Origin: Yamagishiella unicocca
Taxonomy: Eukaryota > Chlorophyta > Chlorophyceae > Chlamydomonadales > Volvocaceae
Assembly: GCA_003116995.1 (NCBI GenBank)
Contig: BDSL01000048.1
Coordinates: 620,001 to 684,000 of the forward strand
DNA: 64,000 nucleotides
Direction of reading: 5' to 3'
In this document: in pieces, positions 1 through 12,974 of the stretch
How positions within the stretch are numbered: position 1 is the first letter of the stretch
Layout of the letters: the number at the start of each line of letters is the position of its first letter
The notes under the pieces: model-generated
The model's input: only the letters and a program-made list of their open reading frames with translations
Databases searched by the model: none
What the model was told of the DNA's origin: nothing
Translations under genes and position numbers: made by a program

Positions 1-3000
1 GGGTTTCCATAAGCGCGCTAAGTATCTACCTAAAGTGCACCGTATCAGGACGTCAATGAGGACGTCAATGAATGTGCTGGAGGTCATTGCTGCTGGACAG
101 GGCTGGACAGGCCCATGCCCGGCCCCACCGGCCCGCCGCTGCCAATGCTGGCCAACACCTCCATGTTGGGTTCCGCCAACCGTTTAAACATCCCCACGCA
201 CCGTTCAGCCCTCCGCCGGACTTCCCCGGAAGCATCACAACGAACACTCACCATATGACACGCTGACGTCCTTCCACTCAGGAATTAGTCATTCGATCTA
301 CGTCGCCGATAACCGCCGCCGGTATATTTGCACGGGCGCGTTCCGGAGCACCCACGCTGCCCGCCTGGGCAGCCGGTGTACGCGTCATTCCACCTGCGCA
401 TTTTCTATGGAGGTCGTCCCTCTCACGGAATTACCTCGAGAGAGCCGTAAAGGACCACCTGGTCATGGGTGTTGAGCTGCGACGTGCGAGCGCTTCAGCC
501 CTCAAGCTGGTGCCACTCTTGCCCTGCGCTTCGTGCTCCATCGCTCCATGATGCTGGCCCAGTCCCGTGTCACCCACTTGTCTCCGTCATGGTAGTACAG
601 CAAGTTGGACGAAATGATGTACGACATGGTTCCAAACTGAAGCAATGGTATATAAAAAGGAAGAGGCGGATGCAGATGTGTTGGGCCGCACTGCTCTTGT
701 AGGGATAGTGCCGGTATCAAAATCCTTGAAGCGATCACGCAGCATAAAATCAGTGGACGAGACCCGGTCGCGGCTTTTGGTTCCGTAGGGAAGGGTTGCA
801 GGCTTCGGCGACAGGAACCGTAGCACGAACGTTGATGCCTACATGCCGACAACTTGAACCGGTTGCAGTACACCAACCAACAACAGCCGCAGGTGATTTC
901 CTTGCCTAAAAGGAGCGGCGCCCTAAGGGAACTATGGGTGGCAGCCGTGCTCACGCCAAGGCGTACCTGCGCTCCAACCCGCCGCTGGAGCCACCGGAAG
1001 CTCACGTTCCAGCTCCTCGCCTGTCAATGGTTGCACCCGCAGGCGTGGCCTTGAGAGCTAGCGCAGGGTCATCCACCAGGGCAGGACGCAAACACGTGTT
1101 CATGGCAAATGTGCGACAGCTAAGAGCAGCGATGTTAGATTCACCTGTGTCGCGGCCGACATGCCCATGCAGAACAGAATCAGCGCCGAGCCTGCGACAA
1201 GGCGTGGCACAGCAAGGACGGAAGTGGGGGTGGAGAGCGATCGCAACGTGGTCGTGACAGGAAGTGAGGCATGGGTGGGGAAGAGGATGGAGGCGGCACT
1301 GGTGAGGATTATGCGATGTGGCAAGCATGCATTAGTATTCGATTTGCTGCCAACTGTACGGGTGGGAAAATAATCGAGGAAGCAGTTAACAGGGATGTGT
1401 GTTAGGACAGCACCGATACAGCGCGCATGTAATGGGAGTAAATACGTCGTGCCTTGGGTGGGGTAGGAGTTGTGGGCTGGCCTGCCCATCGGAAACGCCA
1501 CAGGGTTTGTATGTCTGTGTTTGCAATCACATATCTACTTTCCCCTATATTTGCTATTTGCCTGATTGATTGCATCGGCTGGCAAGGCCAAGAGGCAGTC
1601 TCACTCACCGGAAAAATGTCGCGGCTGCGGTAAAGCCGCTAGCTAGCTGGTAACTCAACGCGAAACCGTTCACAATTCGCATATGCAAGTTTACCGATAA
1701 CTTCGGCATCGTGACTCCTGATGCCAAGTAACCAGACGAACCCATGCCGAAACGTGCCCGCACATACCTCCAAGTGCTCCCCAGCCGAGATGAACGGTGC
1801 GCGTTAAGTCTATGTTTTGAAAGTTTTCCTCTTTGTAGTACTCTACGCGTCGTCGGCCGCTGATGGAAGGGTTTGGAGGCAAAGTCATCGGAGGCGCCTG
1901 CTGCTCAGAACTGGATGATGTCGATGGAGTTTCCATGGCTCTCGCTCCTTATGTATCTTTAATGCTTTTAATGGCATCAAGGTTGGCCCCAGGCGACACG
2001 CTATCACGATTTACGCTGCTTGTGTAAATCCGTTTACCGCAATTTGCAATGATTTGTTGCGGGCTAGCGGTTCTGGTTCCATAGATGTTCACATGGTGTG
2101 AAGCATTGTATACCATTTTCCGTATTGGAGCTATTCCATACACTTGATGACACCGACCGAACCATGTGAAGTTCCCCTTGCGGCCAACTGCGGGCAAATG
2201 CGTGTCCTGTCCCTCTTCCGAGCCAGTATCAAAAGGCCTGCATCTTGCGGGTCCTGGGTGGCATCGCCTGTTGTGCGGGTTTACGTCGGGGTGTGAGGCA
2301 CCCCGTTGGACTGGATTAACCACAGGAGCGCTGCGCTCGGAGCGGCATGCAGGATTTTGTGGGGAGGTGCTGGTGACCCGTGGGACTTCAGCCAGGTAAC
2401 AGGCGCAAAGGAACGTGAAACATACACCTTACACTAGCATGAAAACCCATAATGCCTACACTAGCATGAAAACTTATAATGCCTTCAGCTGTGTCACACG
2501 ATAGTTGCACTACATAGGTACATTATATTACGCGCAGAGCGAACATGAGTCCGCTCAACTGCCGTGGGCTGCGGGTACCACAGGGTACCACCCAGACCAC
2601 AAATGATTACGTAAGACGCCTAGTCACAGCGCCACTAAAAGACAGCGTCACGGGGGCCAAACCTTCACCGCCATACGCCCACGAGGATGTCTTCCACCAG
2701 GCTTCCGCGCTGCACCAACAACGAGTGGTCACGCACACCTGCAGGACTGGCAAGACATGCGCGCATTGCCACGGGTACCACATAAAAACGCATGGCGGGT
2801 CCAAAGGGCCCACCATCACGTCGGTTGAAATAGGAACGATGTTCACTACCACCACTGCAAAGTGCATGATGCCCATGCTCTGGGCTATCGCTATGATCAC
2901 AACACGCCAACTTACTGCCTACACCCCCTCAGAAATGACGAGTCCCTTTGTATCGTATGTACAGAAAATAATAAATATTTGCCCGTCCGCTGCAGCAGCT

Positions 3001-4519
3001 TCGACAGTCTTTCAAGTAGACACACGTTTTCCAGGTAGACCAGTCGGCGCGCATGTGCATTGAGAGATGCAGCATGTGTCCGCTTGCTGGGGCGGGAGGC
3101 GCATGCGGTGCGATAGCAAACAGCTTCCGCACAGACGGAAGCGCGCAACCATCACAACGGTCCACACAGACGGTTGTGGGTTTCACGCGTAGACTTCCAC
3201 AGACCTCAAAACGACAATTTTACGATGCAATAGTGCACTATCAGTACCTTGAATGAAAGCGCACGCGTACTTCCACCAGTCCGCCACGCGCCATGTTCCC
3301 GTGGCTGGCTTATGCAGCCGCATGGCTATGGGCACGTGACCGGCCCCACAACTACGAAGAACACGCTGATCATGTGAAGATATGAAAAGCGACACGCTGT
3401 GTGCGTCTTCATCACATAGCCGGGTCTGCCTCCCATGTATAACCCTAAGACACTTGTGAGCCCCACCGCTTCAAACCAGTGCGGGAGAATATAGCCCGCC
3501 CAGCTGGCCTAACCATGACCTGACCGCTTGGAGCGGCCCACATGGAAGCCCTTCTCGACGTTCTTGAGCTCCGAAATCTGCCCGCTATTCGGGGCCGGAA
3601 AAAGCCCGTCCAGCAGCGCACAAAATATACAAATCAAGCGCCAAACGCCGGAATTAACCACACACGGCTGCATGTGGATAGCATTCCAACACCGCAGCCG
3701 TTCCAACAAAGTTCAGTCGGTGCATTTAATCCGACGAGGCGGTGATAGGCATCGGCCTCCGCCCGCCCACCGCAACAGGTTGCAACTAACCTAATCTTCG
3801 CCCAGCAGCCATTCCGCCGGGCATGGGACCCTGCCACGCAACCTTCGACTGCGCGGTGTGCAATGTGGGAACTAAATCCTCGCAGTGGTGACGAAAGCAC
3901 AGACCTTCTCAAATCTTCGCCTCACCCGCTTTCTCCACACGTGCCAGCTCCCTACCGCAGAGCCAGCATTTGAGAGCCCGTGCAGATGCATTCAAGGAAG
4001 CTGCCGGTACGCGGGCCGAGGAGCAGACCTTGAGAGAGTGCTCTGAAAATTGTTTTCGTAATCAAACCCACACCAGCACGAGAAGCTGCAGAGACACTGC
4101 AGCGCAACGGTGTATCTTCAAACCACAACTCTGTCACAACTTGACTGAAGACGTCGGCAACACGTTAAGTTCGCAACAGCTCTCAGTTCGGCCATCTAAT
4201 TGGCTCAAGCCAGCATGCTTTCAGCCGACAAAACCCGGTGTGAGCAGGTGAGGCGCGAGTTCATTCGCCCAACTTCAGTTTTCCCGCTCAAATAACAAGA
4301 ATAAATGGACGTGTGAAGCTGCGCGCGAAGTTGCGTTCTTCTGCAGGTTGACTTGGGATCGACTCGGCGGGCTGCGTCTCCGGCGCACACCGCACGCTCC
4401 AGCCATTTCAAAATCCACGTGCCTCAGCAACGTCAACCATGTTGCTCTGATAGCTGCTGGCCGCCAGCCGCCAGCCGACCTTACATCACAGCTTGGCCAG
4501 CACCTTGACGCTCGTATCC
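1..4519. other. Region without a confident gene
   Basis: Short ORFs occur on both strands, but none shows a recognisable domain or a run of exons with matching splice phases. A 27-bp unit is duplicated at about 2431-2484. A possible first exon on the minus strand starts at 1936. Another minus-strand stretch near 560-660 reads like coding sequence and shares the residues SSNLLY with a stretch at 10.9 kb. Confidence 0.5.
1770..1936 (-). CDS. Possible first exon of an unknown gene
   Basis: The ATG at 1936 sits in a favourable context (GCC before it and G after). The reading frame is Ser-rich at the start (METPSTSSSSEQQ), continues into a charged stretch (RRRVEYYKEENFQ) and meets a possible GTATGT donor near 1770. 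No downstream exon could be joined with confidence and no family is recognised. It may be a chance ORF. Confidence 0.18.
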
Positions 4520-5638
4520 TCATTCCCTCTTCAGGGCGTTTCGAAGCATGTCGGACAGCAGCTGCGGCTTTCCAGAGAGCTGCGGCTTCGACACCATGGA
4601 CGAGCGTGCCTTCTGCGCCAGCGAAGGATGCCCTTCCCTCCCTACAGCACCCGGACCCCGCTGTGGTTCCCTCAGCTCCTGTCCGCCGCACCACCCGGCT
4701 TTTCGTGGCTGCCCACCGCGCACCGTCCCGTCGTACATATTTCGCTTCTCAGATGTCCGATTCCCGACTGGGTCACCGCGGGGCCTTGCGCTTGGCCCCG
4801 CAGCCGGCTCCAGATCCACCCGGAGGAGTTTGGGGAGTTTCACGTACGGCCAGCAGTCAGTCGAAGGCGCAGAGGATGCTGCATCACCCGATGCCTGGAT
4901 GACGAGGGATTCGAGCGTGTTGCTGTCCTCCGCATTGTCGATCGAGCACACAACAGCCCCTATCAACTCCGCCTTGGTATCCGGGACTGGTTGATCCTCG
5001 TTCCCTGGCATGGTCAGGATGCCGTACTGTAGTGGCGACGACAGCACGTCAAGCTCGGGCATGGCCCAGCTACCCCCTGCACGCGGCCGAGGAAAACGGT
5101 TGAGCGAGTGCGGGTAGACCGAAAGGTGGTAAGCCAACCTTAGTCGTCATATCGCACGACGAAATAAACTGCGCCACAGCGCTCAGGCGTATGTACTCGC
5201 GCAGAGCCCACGCCCGCTCAACGGGGAGCGGTTGGGCGATAGCAGTGGCCCCGTACCTTGAGGATAATCGGGTTGCGACATCGCGCGCGCCAAGGCCAGG
5301 TCGCTGCAGCGCCTTTCCTTGCCGCTATCACCGCCCGACATTTCTATTTCCACGCAGCATTGTGCACCGTGCTCACGAAGCTGTGCTGTCAGAAGGCTGA
5401 GCCGCGGTCCCGTCGAACCCGAACCTGAGCTGGCCGGTTCGTAAGGAGAGGCAACTGGTGAATACAAGTGCGGCACTAATGAATTTGGAGCGCTATTCGC
5501 CTCTGGAATCACCATTGGGATTGCAGGCCGGCTAAACGACCCCAGCACCGCGGTATTAACGCTGTATTCACGATTGCTGAAGTAAGCAGCAGGCCTGGCG
5601 TTAGCCAACCACGCATCAAAGCTTCCAACGTTGACCAT
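4520..5638 (-). CDS. Hypothetical protein, two exons, about 312 aa
   Basis: Two minus-strand open frames join in phase. Exon 1 is 5638-5257 and ends CAAG before a GTACGG donor. Exon 2 is 5076-4520 and follows a TGCAG acceptor. The join leaves one base before the intron and two after it, so the frame continues from MSQPDYPQ into GSWAMPELDVLSS. The start context (GTTAAG then ATGG) is good. The product begins MVNVGSFDAWLANARPAAYF, is acidic and Ser/Pro-rich in the middle, becomes basic toward the C-terminus and ends NALKRE. No domain, signal peptide or membrane helix is evident and I do not recognise the family. The overlapping plus-strand ORFs (4348-5032) look like shadows. The in-phase splice is the main evidence, and exons may be missing. 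Confidence 0.45.
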
Positions 5639-7534
5639 CTTAACAGAGTGAGGGCTTTGCTCAACTGTGCAGCCTGTTTTGCAAGCCGGGGGTGACGATT
5701 GGAAAGCGTTTCAAGTCAGCAGCCTTGCGTCCTCGATGCACACCCGTGCAAGACGCCTCTTCTGCTGCTAATATACAGCGAGGCAAGTATGTTTACATGA
5801 CGGCCCTCGCTCAAGCGAAGGCAACAGAAACAAGAAACCACGTCGCAGCTCCATATGCACAAGCTATCCCACGTTTGCATTCCGCAATGCTAAAAATGCG
5901 GCGGCGCTGAGTAAACTATTCATGCCTGTGAGATCATCCCTCGCGGTGCGCCGGTTGAGAACTCACCTGGATCCCCGTGGCACACGCCCTCGAACTTGTA
6001 AGTGCCACCAAGCGATGCCTTTGAAGATGCCTAGGTAATACTTCCTGGTGTAAGCTATCCTGTATGGCAAAAAGACTTGATCAAGCGCTTTGAAGCTGGC
6101 GACGGCATATTAGGGGCGGCGGTTGGCTCCTATATCCATCGGCCGCCGGCAACCACAACCATGCGTCGACAATTCACAGCAAAAGCGAAAAGCCACAATC
6201 GTGTGTAGGGAGGAAGTTGCTTTGCTAAGGTACATGGATGGTTAGGGGTTTACGTTACCGGTGAGGCACACCGTTCACGGCATCCCGTTCGGTACGATCG
6301 GCTAATTGTAGCAGCTATTGCAGACCCTCCAAACCCGCAAGGATAATTGTGCTGTGCTTTCCAAATATTAATACAAGGTGATGTCCCAACAACCTCAGAG
6401 ATGCAGAACTAGGGTTCGTAGACCCCAGAGCGCTTCGCTGCCAGCATGGAACCGCCAGTATCCGTGTCAACCAGCTCTATAAGCAAAGGATTTAGGGTGG
6501 TGGTTTATCTACATTTGTCCGTGCCGTGCACCGGAAGTTGGAGCCTCGCGGTTCCCTAAGATGCGCAAACCTGCAATGTATGCGGCTACAGATGAACTAG
6601 CCACTGTAACTTCCGTCAGCTTCCGTCGTCATGGGATCCACTTCTCCCTGCTGTTCCCCATCTCTTAATTTGTCGAAGGGTTGCGGGCAGGCTGCAGGCA
6701 TGAGCAAACTCATTCCTTTGGTATGGTTATCGAATTGGAAATGAAAAATTGCATGCGATGCCTCGTGCAGGCGCCCACAGGCGGTAAGGGGACGTTCGGG
6801 ACCGTTGGCGGGCCGCGTAAAATAATGATGAGCGTGCGACAGATCGCCGCTCGGTTAGGAATTTGCAGTGACGTAATGGGCGTGCACAGGCGAATGGGGA
6901 GCGGGGATCGCGCTGTCTGCCTGCGAGCGCCTGCAATAGCACGGAAATGGCAGTTTCAGGGCAGTTCAGGGTCGGGATAGGTTGGGCGATCCACCAACTA
7001 CGCGAAGTTGCGGGCAATCACCGCCTGGTGCGTAACACGCTATGCTTCATCGTGGAATCCATGGTGGCGAATCTGACATGCTGCCGGAAGATACGTAGAA
7101 AGCGAAATCCAGCGAAATCCATCACCTGAACCTGCCTGAACACACTTCGACAAATTGACGTGGACGCAAACCTTACACTCGCATGCGCCCAGTGCATCCT
7201 TTTTGAGGTTACCACGCCGACCCAACAGCCCTTCGATGCGCCTTTGCAGTCTTGACTGCCAACAACACACCTTTACGTAGATGGCACCAGAGTAGAACAC
7301 AGTTCCCTTAAGCACAATTTCCATCAGGGATGCTCAACTCTGTAAGGCTGTATAAGCCAAGCCTAACACATCATGCTGCAACTGGAGAACCCTTTTCCCT
7401 CCGCCCGGCAAAACCCGACGACGCCGGGCACTTGCAGCTTTGGTTCGAGGGTGACAGCATGAACGAGCACCCCGGACGTTCATCTCGGGCGGATTGCCTG
7501 ATGCAGGCGCCTTTGTGCGAGAACCGTGCATACA
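5639..7534. other. Intergenic region and likely SSU72 3' UTR
   Basis: No supported gene. A TGTAA signal on the minus strand (7177-7173), about 360 bases past the SSU72 stop, is the best candidate poly(A) signal for that gene. The rest, 5.64-7.1 kb, holds only short ORFs without coding character. Confidence 0.4.
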
Positions 7535-10062
7535 TCAATAATAGCAAATTGTATAAGTCAGGCGACGGCCGGTTTCCAGCTGGAATTGTGCGCTTACTCC
7601 GTCGATGTTATCCTCCCACTCGCCCCCCATCTCCAGCTGCGTGAAAATGTGGCACAAGGGGCGGGCGCGAGGAATTGAAGGGACAAAGCAACGACTGGAT
7701 CACGGGGTCCGTGATACAAGAACGAACAGGTCCCACAGCGACAGGTTTCGGTTAGGTGACGTCAGGTGATGTCCGCAAGCAACTAATAGCGCATCGCGCG
7801 GAGGCAGCAGCACAATATGCCAGGAGCCAAGCTGCTGGCTTGTCTAGCCAAAGTTCAGATAATTTGTGATTCAACGTCGAAAGCATTGCGGACGAGGGCA
7901 AAGCGGGTGATCCCCACCAAATCCGAGCGTGACCTCCCTCCAGGAACTACCCCACGAAGTTACTATTGCTTAACATCGAAGTGCAGCCCTTTTATATAAC
8001 GTCACCTAATACTACACGTGCAGCCCGTGCATTCATCCCTGTTTGCCACACATGCCCCTAACCTCTCCACAACCCATTTCCGCACAGAACCCCTATCACC
8101 ATCTGGCACAGCTTGAGGGTCTGCGTAGCAGCGTTGGCCGCCTCCTCGTGATTGTCTTTCACGTCCTGCGCAGCGTGGTAGTGGCCGCGGTGGCGACCCG
8201 CGCTTTAAACACGATGTTTTTCCGCTAACGGCCGCGCGCGCAGCAGCGTCCCGATGATCGCCGCCCTGTTGCACAACCTTGATGCCGTGAGCAGTACTGC
8301 CGAATAAGAGCCATTCGCAGGTGGGAAGCGACGTAGCATACGGTCTCTGTCGCAGCGGCCCAACGTCACCGACGAAGGGAGGACGAAGGGAGTGCCAGTA
8401 CGCCGCCTAACCAGTCTGCCCAGGCCGCCAACCCCTCCCCTATGTCGTGTAGCGGGGTCATCTCGCCCCCACCCACCCCTCCCCTATGTCGTGTAGCCGG
8501 GTCATCTCGCCCCCACCCCCCTTTCTCGCACGCACCATGTTGCACACGAGCAGCGGCTGCAGAGAGATTTGCGGCCGGTGGTTCATATCTGAAGTGCAAG
8601 GCGGGGGGGGGCCGGAACAGCTGCAGATTGCGCGGACGTAAGTGGACAGCGGGTTTGACGAGCATCAAGGCGCCATACACACAAGTACGGCACTCCGCTG
8701 GCTGGGTCACTGGAGACCCCCGCAGTCCGCACTGCAAGCACAGCTGCTGGCAGGTGCAGCTGGCAATGTCGCAGGTCTGGGGTGCCCCACGATCTGGCAG
8801 CACCTCGCCTTTACACCTTGCCCTTACACCTCGCCCATAGACCTTGCCCTTCACCTTGCCCTTACGCCTTGCCCTTACACCTTGCCCTTACACCTTGCCT
8901 TTACATCCTCGCCCTCCCCGGAGCTCCTTTGCGCCGTTATCGCACCTTCCAGGACTTGCTCCATTACGCGCTCCTCAAAGGTGACCACCACATCGAATTG
9001 GTCCCTGGTGAGGGCGGCGCGGCGGGGGGCAGGATGAAGGCGTGGAGGTGAGGCGGGGGAAGGCAGGCCGAGCGAGCCGCCGTCCGTCGAGCAGCGCACC
9101 ACGGGAGGAGGCTTGGCAGGGGCAGAAGCGCCGCCGTGCATGACGATGGATGCCATGAAGTTCGCAAGCCACACAAGTACCTTGCACTCAGGCGATTGCA
9201 CTTCATCACGGGCCGGTCGCCTTTAACAGCAACGACCCAAGCCCAGCAACGGCCATCTTATCCTACATACGTATAACCATCGCCGCTAAAATGGGCTGGC
9301 GACGGCCATCCCTCACCGCTGCTGTGACTGCATCCCCCTCGGCGGTGCCCCCGCCCCGCGCATCTGCACGGGTTGACTCTTTATCCCCCTCCTCCATGCG
9401 CCTTCGCAAACACACACGCGCACCTGTTCTCCTGGTACCGCTCCGGAGCCAGCTTTACGCCCATGTTTCTGCGCAGCATCTGCAGCAGCCCGTTTCGGGT
9501 GTAGAGCTCTTTGTCCTTGGACGCCAGGTCGTCATGGATGGTCTGGTAGGGCGTGCCGAACTGCAAGGGGGTGGGGCGCGGAGAGGGCGACAGGAGGCGG
9601 CACAGCGGGCCCTTGGGTGCAGCGTGTTGTTGTTAGTCCCAGGTGGGAAGGTGGTATCCGCGTCGCTGATGGCTTTCACGGTCACGCGGGTAAACCCCGG
9701 GGAGCATGCTGCGGCGTTGCAAGTGAAGGATATATACAGGTGGCCCGCCCCGTGCGCCCAGTGTCGTGTCCTGCTTGGGCGGGGTCACTGGAGGCACCAC
9801 TCGCTTTTTTTCGCATCAGGTCAATATTGTTACCTTGTATACGTTGGGCTCCTTTTGGCTAGGACCCGGTAGCTTGACGTGCGCGCCAACGCCAAACGAG
9901 CTAACCTGCGCGGTCACCAGAGGCGGACCGTCGCGCAAGACCATGAGCAGCATTTCATATCGAGCTTCTTACGTTCATTCCATTTTTCTGCAACATGGCA
10001 TGCGCCTCCATGGACCGGTTTTGGTTGGAGGCGCACACCATTGCGAACCGCAGCTGCCGCAT
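7535..10062 (-). CDS. SSU72: SSU72, RNA polymerase II CTD Ser5 phosphatase
   Basis: Seven exons splice in phase into 192 residues, the usual family length: 10062-9973, 9905-9834, 9560-9424, 9004-8946, 8588-8536, 8165-8100 and 7636-7535. All introns are GT-AG. Residues 10-16 form the Cys-X5-Arg phosphatase loop (CASNQNR) in the family motif VCASNQNRSMEAH. FGVGAHVKLPGP, KDKELYTRNGLLQML and FDVVVTFEERVMEQVLED follow. DVKDNHEEA carries the catalytic Asp region, and the protein ends LTYTICYY, like the family's YTICFY terminus. An in-frame TAG seven codons upstream of the ATG fixes the start. SSU72 is a nuclear phosphatase of the RNA polymerase II C-terminal domain and part of the 3'-end processing machinery. 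All key residues are present and no break is seen, so it is probably functional. Some small tandem repeats lie in its introns. Confidence 0.96.
8421..8518. repeat. Two-copy 48-bp tandem repeat in an SSU72 intron
   Basis: A unit containing CCCCTATGTCGTGTAGC and GGGTCATCTCGCCCCCACC occurs twice in tandem with few differences. It lies in the intron between SSU72 exons 5 and 6. Confidence 0.8.
8813..8912. repeat. CCTTGCCCTTACA microsatellite in an SSU72 intron
   Basis: About eight imperfect repeats of the type CCTTGCCCTTACA lie in the intron between SSU72 exons 4 and 5. They create the Pro/Leu-rich chance ORFs seen in several frames here. Confidence 0.8.
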
Positions 10063-12084
10063 CCCTTGGGGGCTGTGGTGCTGCTACGCAAGCACCACAG
10101 CCCGATCAACAAGCTAGATCTCGCTAATCGCTATAGAAACGGCTTTACAACATGTTCGAGGAGGAGGCATTAAAAGGTATTTAGTGTCTAACCGCAAACA
10201 AAGTGGATATAATGATTTAATATGAAATTTTGATCATAAAGATGTATACCAGAGAGAGCCGAGTAGCGGTTCGCACCGCCTCCGTTATGCAGCACAGACT
10301 CGAGCCAATCCACGGTTCCATGCACGTTTCTGCACAGGTGTACAGGCTGCAACATGATGCACTCTTGCATCAGATGTCAAGTACGTGCAAGTGGCTACCA
10401 TCTTCGCCACGCTGTGAGGCGTGTTGGAGCCGTGGCGACCCGCAGGTCGCTCCGAAATAGGGAAACGGCCAATATCCACGGACTTCCCTGATATCATGTC
10501 AAGGCATGACGCGGTCACGTGAGCAGGGACGCCCCATGAATGGGTAACCACAGCCAATTGATTGCCTGGAAGCAGAGCGAAGCAATGTCCTTTATTGTCG
10601 TATTGGTCGTATGAGGTGGAAGTTTGTGGCGCAAGGACTGGTGTGAGCCGAATTTGTTCGTGAAGTTGCATCCAGCAAACCACCGTCTACCCACGTCTCT
10701 GCGCGTCCACCCTAGTTGGCCTCAGGACATCAGGGCTGGCTCGGCCTGCCCTGGCCGCAGAACTTATCTGATTCTCCCTCTGATCCCTTCGGTGTGCAGC
10801 ACCCGTCCACGTTGTGACTTCGTTGATGCGACATCATGCCGGTCTGATGCGGTGATGCCGCTGGGAAGCTGCGCAGGCACTCGTCGTTTCTGTCCATTCA
10901 TCTCGTGCGGCGTCGTGAGCTTGTCGATATTCCAATCCTGTTGAACGAAGAGGTACAGCAAATTGCTCGACAAATAATTCATCCTCGACTGGACAACTAG
11001 AGCCGGAATGTGTACGGGTCCGAGTCCAACTTGTCACGGGACGCGAAGCAAACCGCCGCTGACCCATGGTCCTTTCAGGTCCTTTACAGTGGGATGCTCA
11101 TTGGTTACCCTACCAGTTGCGATGTCGGTGGGTTGCGTAAACCGTGTACATTTCCTACACATCTTCGAATCCAAAGCTCAACTACATGAGTGGCCGGCAT
11201 ACACCTACACATCTTCCAATCATAGGCCACCTGCAGCCAACACAAAGCTACGGTAGACGGGAAGTGCATCTCAGCGAACCAGTGCAGACCTCGCAGCCTA
11301 TCATGTAACACAAAAGCGGACAACATACATGTACAAGCATGCTAATTAGCAAACCTGGTAAAGCATTCAACATGACCGTACGCAGAGACATGCAAAGGGT
11401 GCTATCCGGAGCGTCAGGCATTGGGCGCATCGCAACTACCCTCCATATTTTGCAAACAGAGGTATGCGGTAGGTTCGCATCAGCCAACAACCATCAGCCA
11501 CTACCCAGCATCGCCAAAAAAATTAGCGCTAAACCATCCAGGTACACCTAAAGTAAGCACATACAACAGCAGATCGCCCAGAAGCAAGCGGTATTGCTGG
11601 AAGACACGCTACAAGGAGAGGCATTCCGCGCTCGCTATCGTACATATTGCGCCGTACACTTGGCTCAACGTCACGAGTCGCTGAGAGTGTGGCCCCGCAT
11701 GGCCATGCGCGCTTTGGCAGGCGCAACCAGCAGGGTCGTAAAAAGTCAGGACGTTGACACACAAGAATGCCGCTTTGCACGCGACAGAATCATGCGACAG
11801 GATCATGCGTAGGGCACGCCCTGAGAATAACGCAAGTCTAGTATTCTACCCATTTTACAACCCGCCTCGAGCCCTGACGAGCTTAACTACTGGCCCCCTC
11901 CAACAGGACGCCCTTCGCACTTCATCCTACTACTGACTCGTGTTCACTCATATGGGCCGTACGGTGAGCCGACGAGCAGTTCCAAACGTCCCTGACAGGC
12001 CGATCCATTCCTCATTGCCGCAAAGGCGGAAGGCAACAAGAACGGCCCAGCTGGGACCAAACTTGTAGGCACTACGGGTGGCCC
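10063..12084. other. Interval between SSU72 and eS27
   Basis: It holds the SSU72 upstream region and the eS27 3' UTR. A minus-strand TGTAA at 11859-11855, about 225 bases past the eS27 stop, fits its poly(A) signal. One or two minus-strand ORFs (10285-10683 and 10764-11067) have some coding character, but no complete gene could be assembled. Confidence 0.4.
10285..10683 (-). CDS. Possible exon of an unknown minus-strand gene
   Basis: The frame contains a plausible globular stretch (HCFALLPGNQLAVVTHSWG, then SCLDMISGKSVDIGRFPI), unlike the low-complexity shadow ORFs nearby. Upstream on the same strand, 10764-10982 reads MNYLSSNLLYLFVQQDW. A similar SSNLLY stretch occurs near 600 on the minus strand. 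No family is recognised, no in-phase splice between the pieces was established, and the start given is only the first ATG-type codon of the open frame. Confidence 0.2.
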   Translation of the reverse strand: MVCWMQLHEQIRLTPVLAPQTSTSYDQYDNKGHCFALLPGNQLAVVTHSWGVPAHVTASCLDMISGKSVDIGRFPISERPAGRHGSNTPHSVAKMVATCTYLTSDARVHHVAACTPVQKRAWNRGLARVCAA

Positions 12085-12625
12085 TTATTCGTTCTTCCGG
12101 CGGAAGCTGGTACCCTCCATGAGCCTGCGAAGAGGAGAACGGAGGGCACGTGAAGAGACTGCAAAACGGAATCTGCTTCCCCGTATACGTGCATGTGAGT
12201 GCTCGTGCCCATGAACGTGGCTGTCAGGGTGGTTGGGGGCCACAACGGGACGTGACCGATTTGCGATTAAGGCAACATGTAATCGCTAGCCTAATGCAAG
12301 AATCAGCTCATATGGCATCATCATGCCAGTTAGAGCGCAACTTGGTAGATGCGATGTGGCCTTCTCATAGGATCTAGCATACTTCAAAAAACAAATCGTC
12401 TCACCTTGCCTTGCCACCTGTAGGTTGCGCCAACACAGCCGCGCAACTGGCGCAGGTCACAACCATTTGCGAATGAGAGAAGACTGTTGTAATGCTGAAG
12501 CAGCCCTGGCACTTGACGTCCATGAAGTATGAGTTCGGCCTCTGCACAAGCCGCTTGCGCTTGTGACGCCTTGCTTCTAGAGCTGCCGGAGGGTTTAGAA
12601 GGTCGATATCCTGTTCTAGAGTCAT
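12085..12625 (-). CDS. RPS27: 40S ribosomal protein eS27 (RPS27)
   Basis: Two exons, 12625-12405 and 12124-12085, join within the codon for Arg74 (AG, then G) and give 86 residues, the normal size. The N-terminus [20 protein letters not shown] matches the plant-type eS27 start. The four zinc ligands are at Cys39, Cys42, Cys58 and Cys61 (CQGC and CASC). [18 protein letters not shown] and QPTGGKAR are hallmark stretches, and the second exon gives the family ending ([12 protein letters not shown]). The intron has a GTGAGA donor and a CGCAG acceptor. eS27 is a structural component of the small ribosomal subunit in the cytosol. The gene lies head-to-head with MAK16, with start codons about 350 bases apart, which suggests co-regulation of two ribosome-production genes. 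Confidence 0.96.
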
Positions 12626-12974
12626 GGCTGCGCTGGGCTGCGGGCCGGGCTTTCGGCTTACACGATATCAAACGAAGCCCCACCTAGAGGCTCCTACGAG
12701 AATAAATCTTTGCAAGGACTTACCCTGGAACAACATAACGATATACATTGGGCCTACTTCTGCAACATGAGGGCTGGAGTACGGCATCGACAGGGGCCTT
12801 GAGGCTGAGCATGCCAGCCGTTCTGCATAGTAGCACAATCAGACGACATTAAGCATTGCGTTTTACCAATCGTTCTTCCCATATATGCCTTGCATTACTG
12901 TTAAAACTTTCGAGGTGCCTTTGCTCGTGCTTTGCGACCTGGCAGTGGGGCCTGCGGGCCGACAAACATAAAAG
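12626..12974. promoter_or_regulatory. Shared upstream region of RPS27 and MAK16
   Basis: These 349 bases separate the start codons of two divergent genes, so both 5' UTRs and promoters must lie here or overlap the genes. No specific motif could be assigned by eye. The bidirectional role is inferred from layout alone. Confidence 0.5.

Noticed and set aside
4348..5032. Overlapping plus-strand ORFs of 148-184 codons
   Set aside because: They are shadows of the minus-strand two-exon gene, with low-complexity composition and no splice support.
9291..9872. 193-codon plus-strand ORF
   Set aside because: It overlaps SSU72 exons 2-3 on the other strand, whose protein is clearly conserved.
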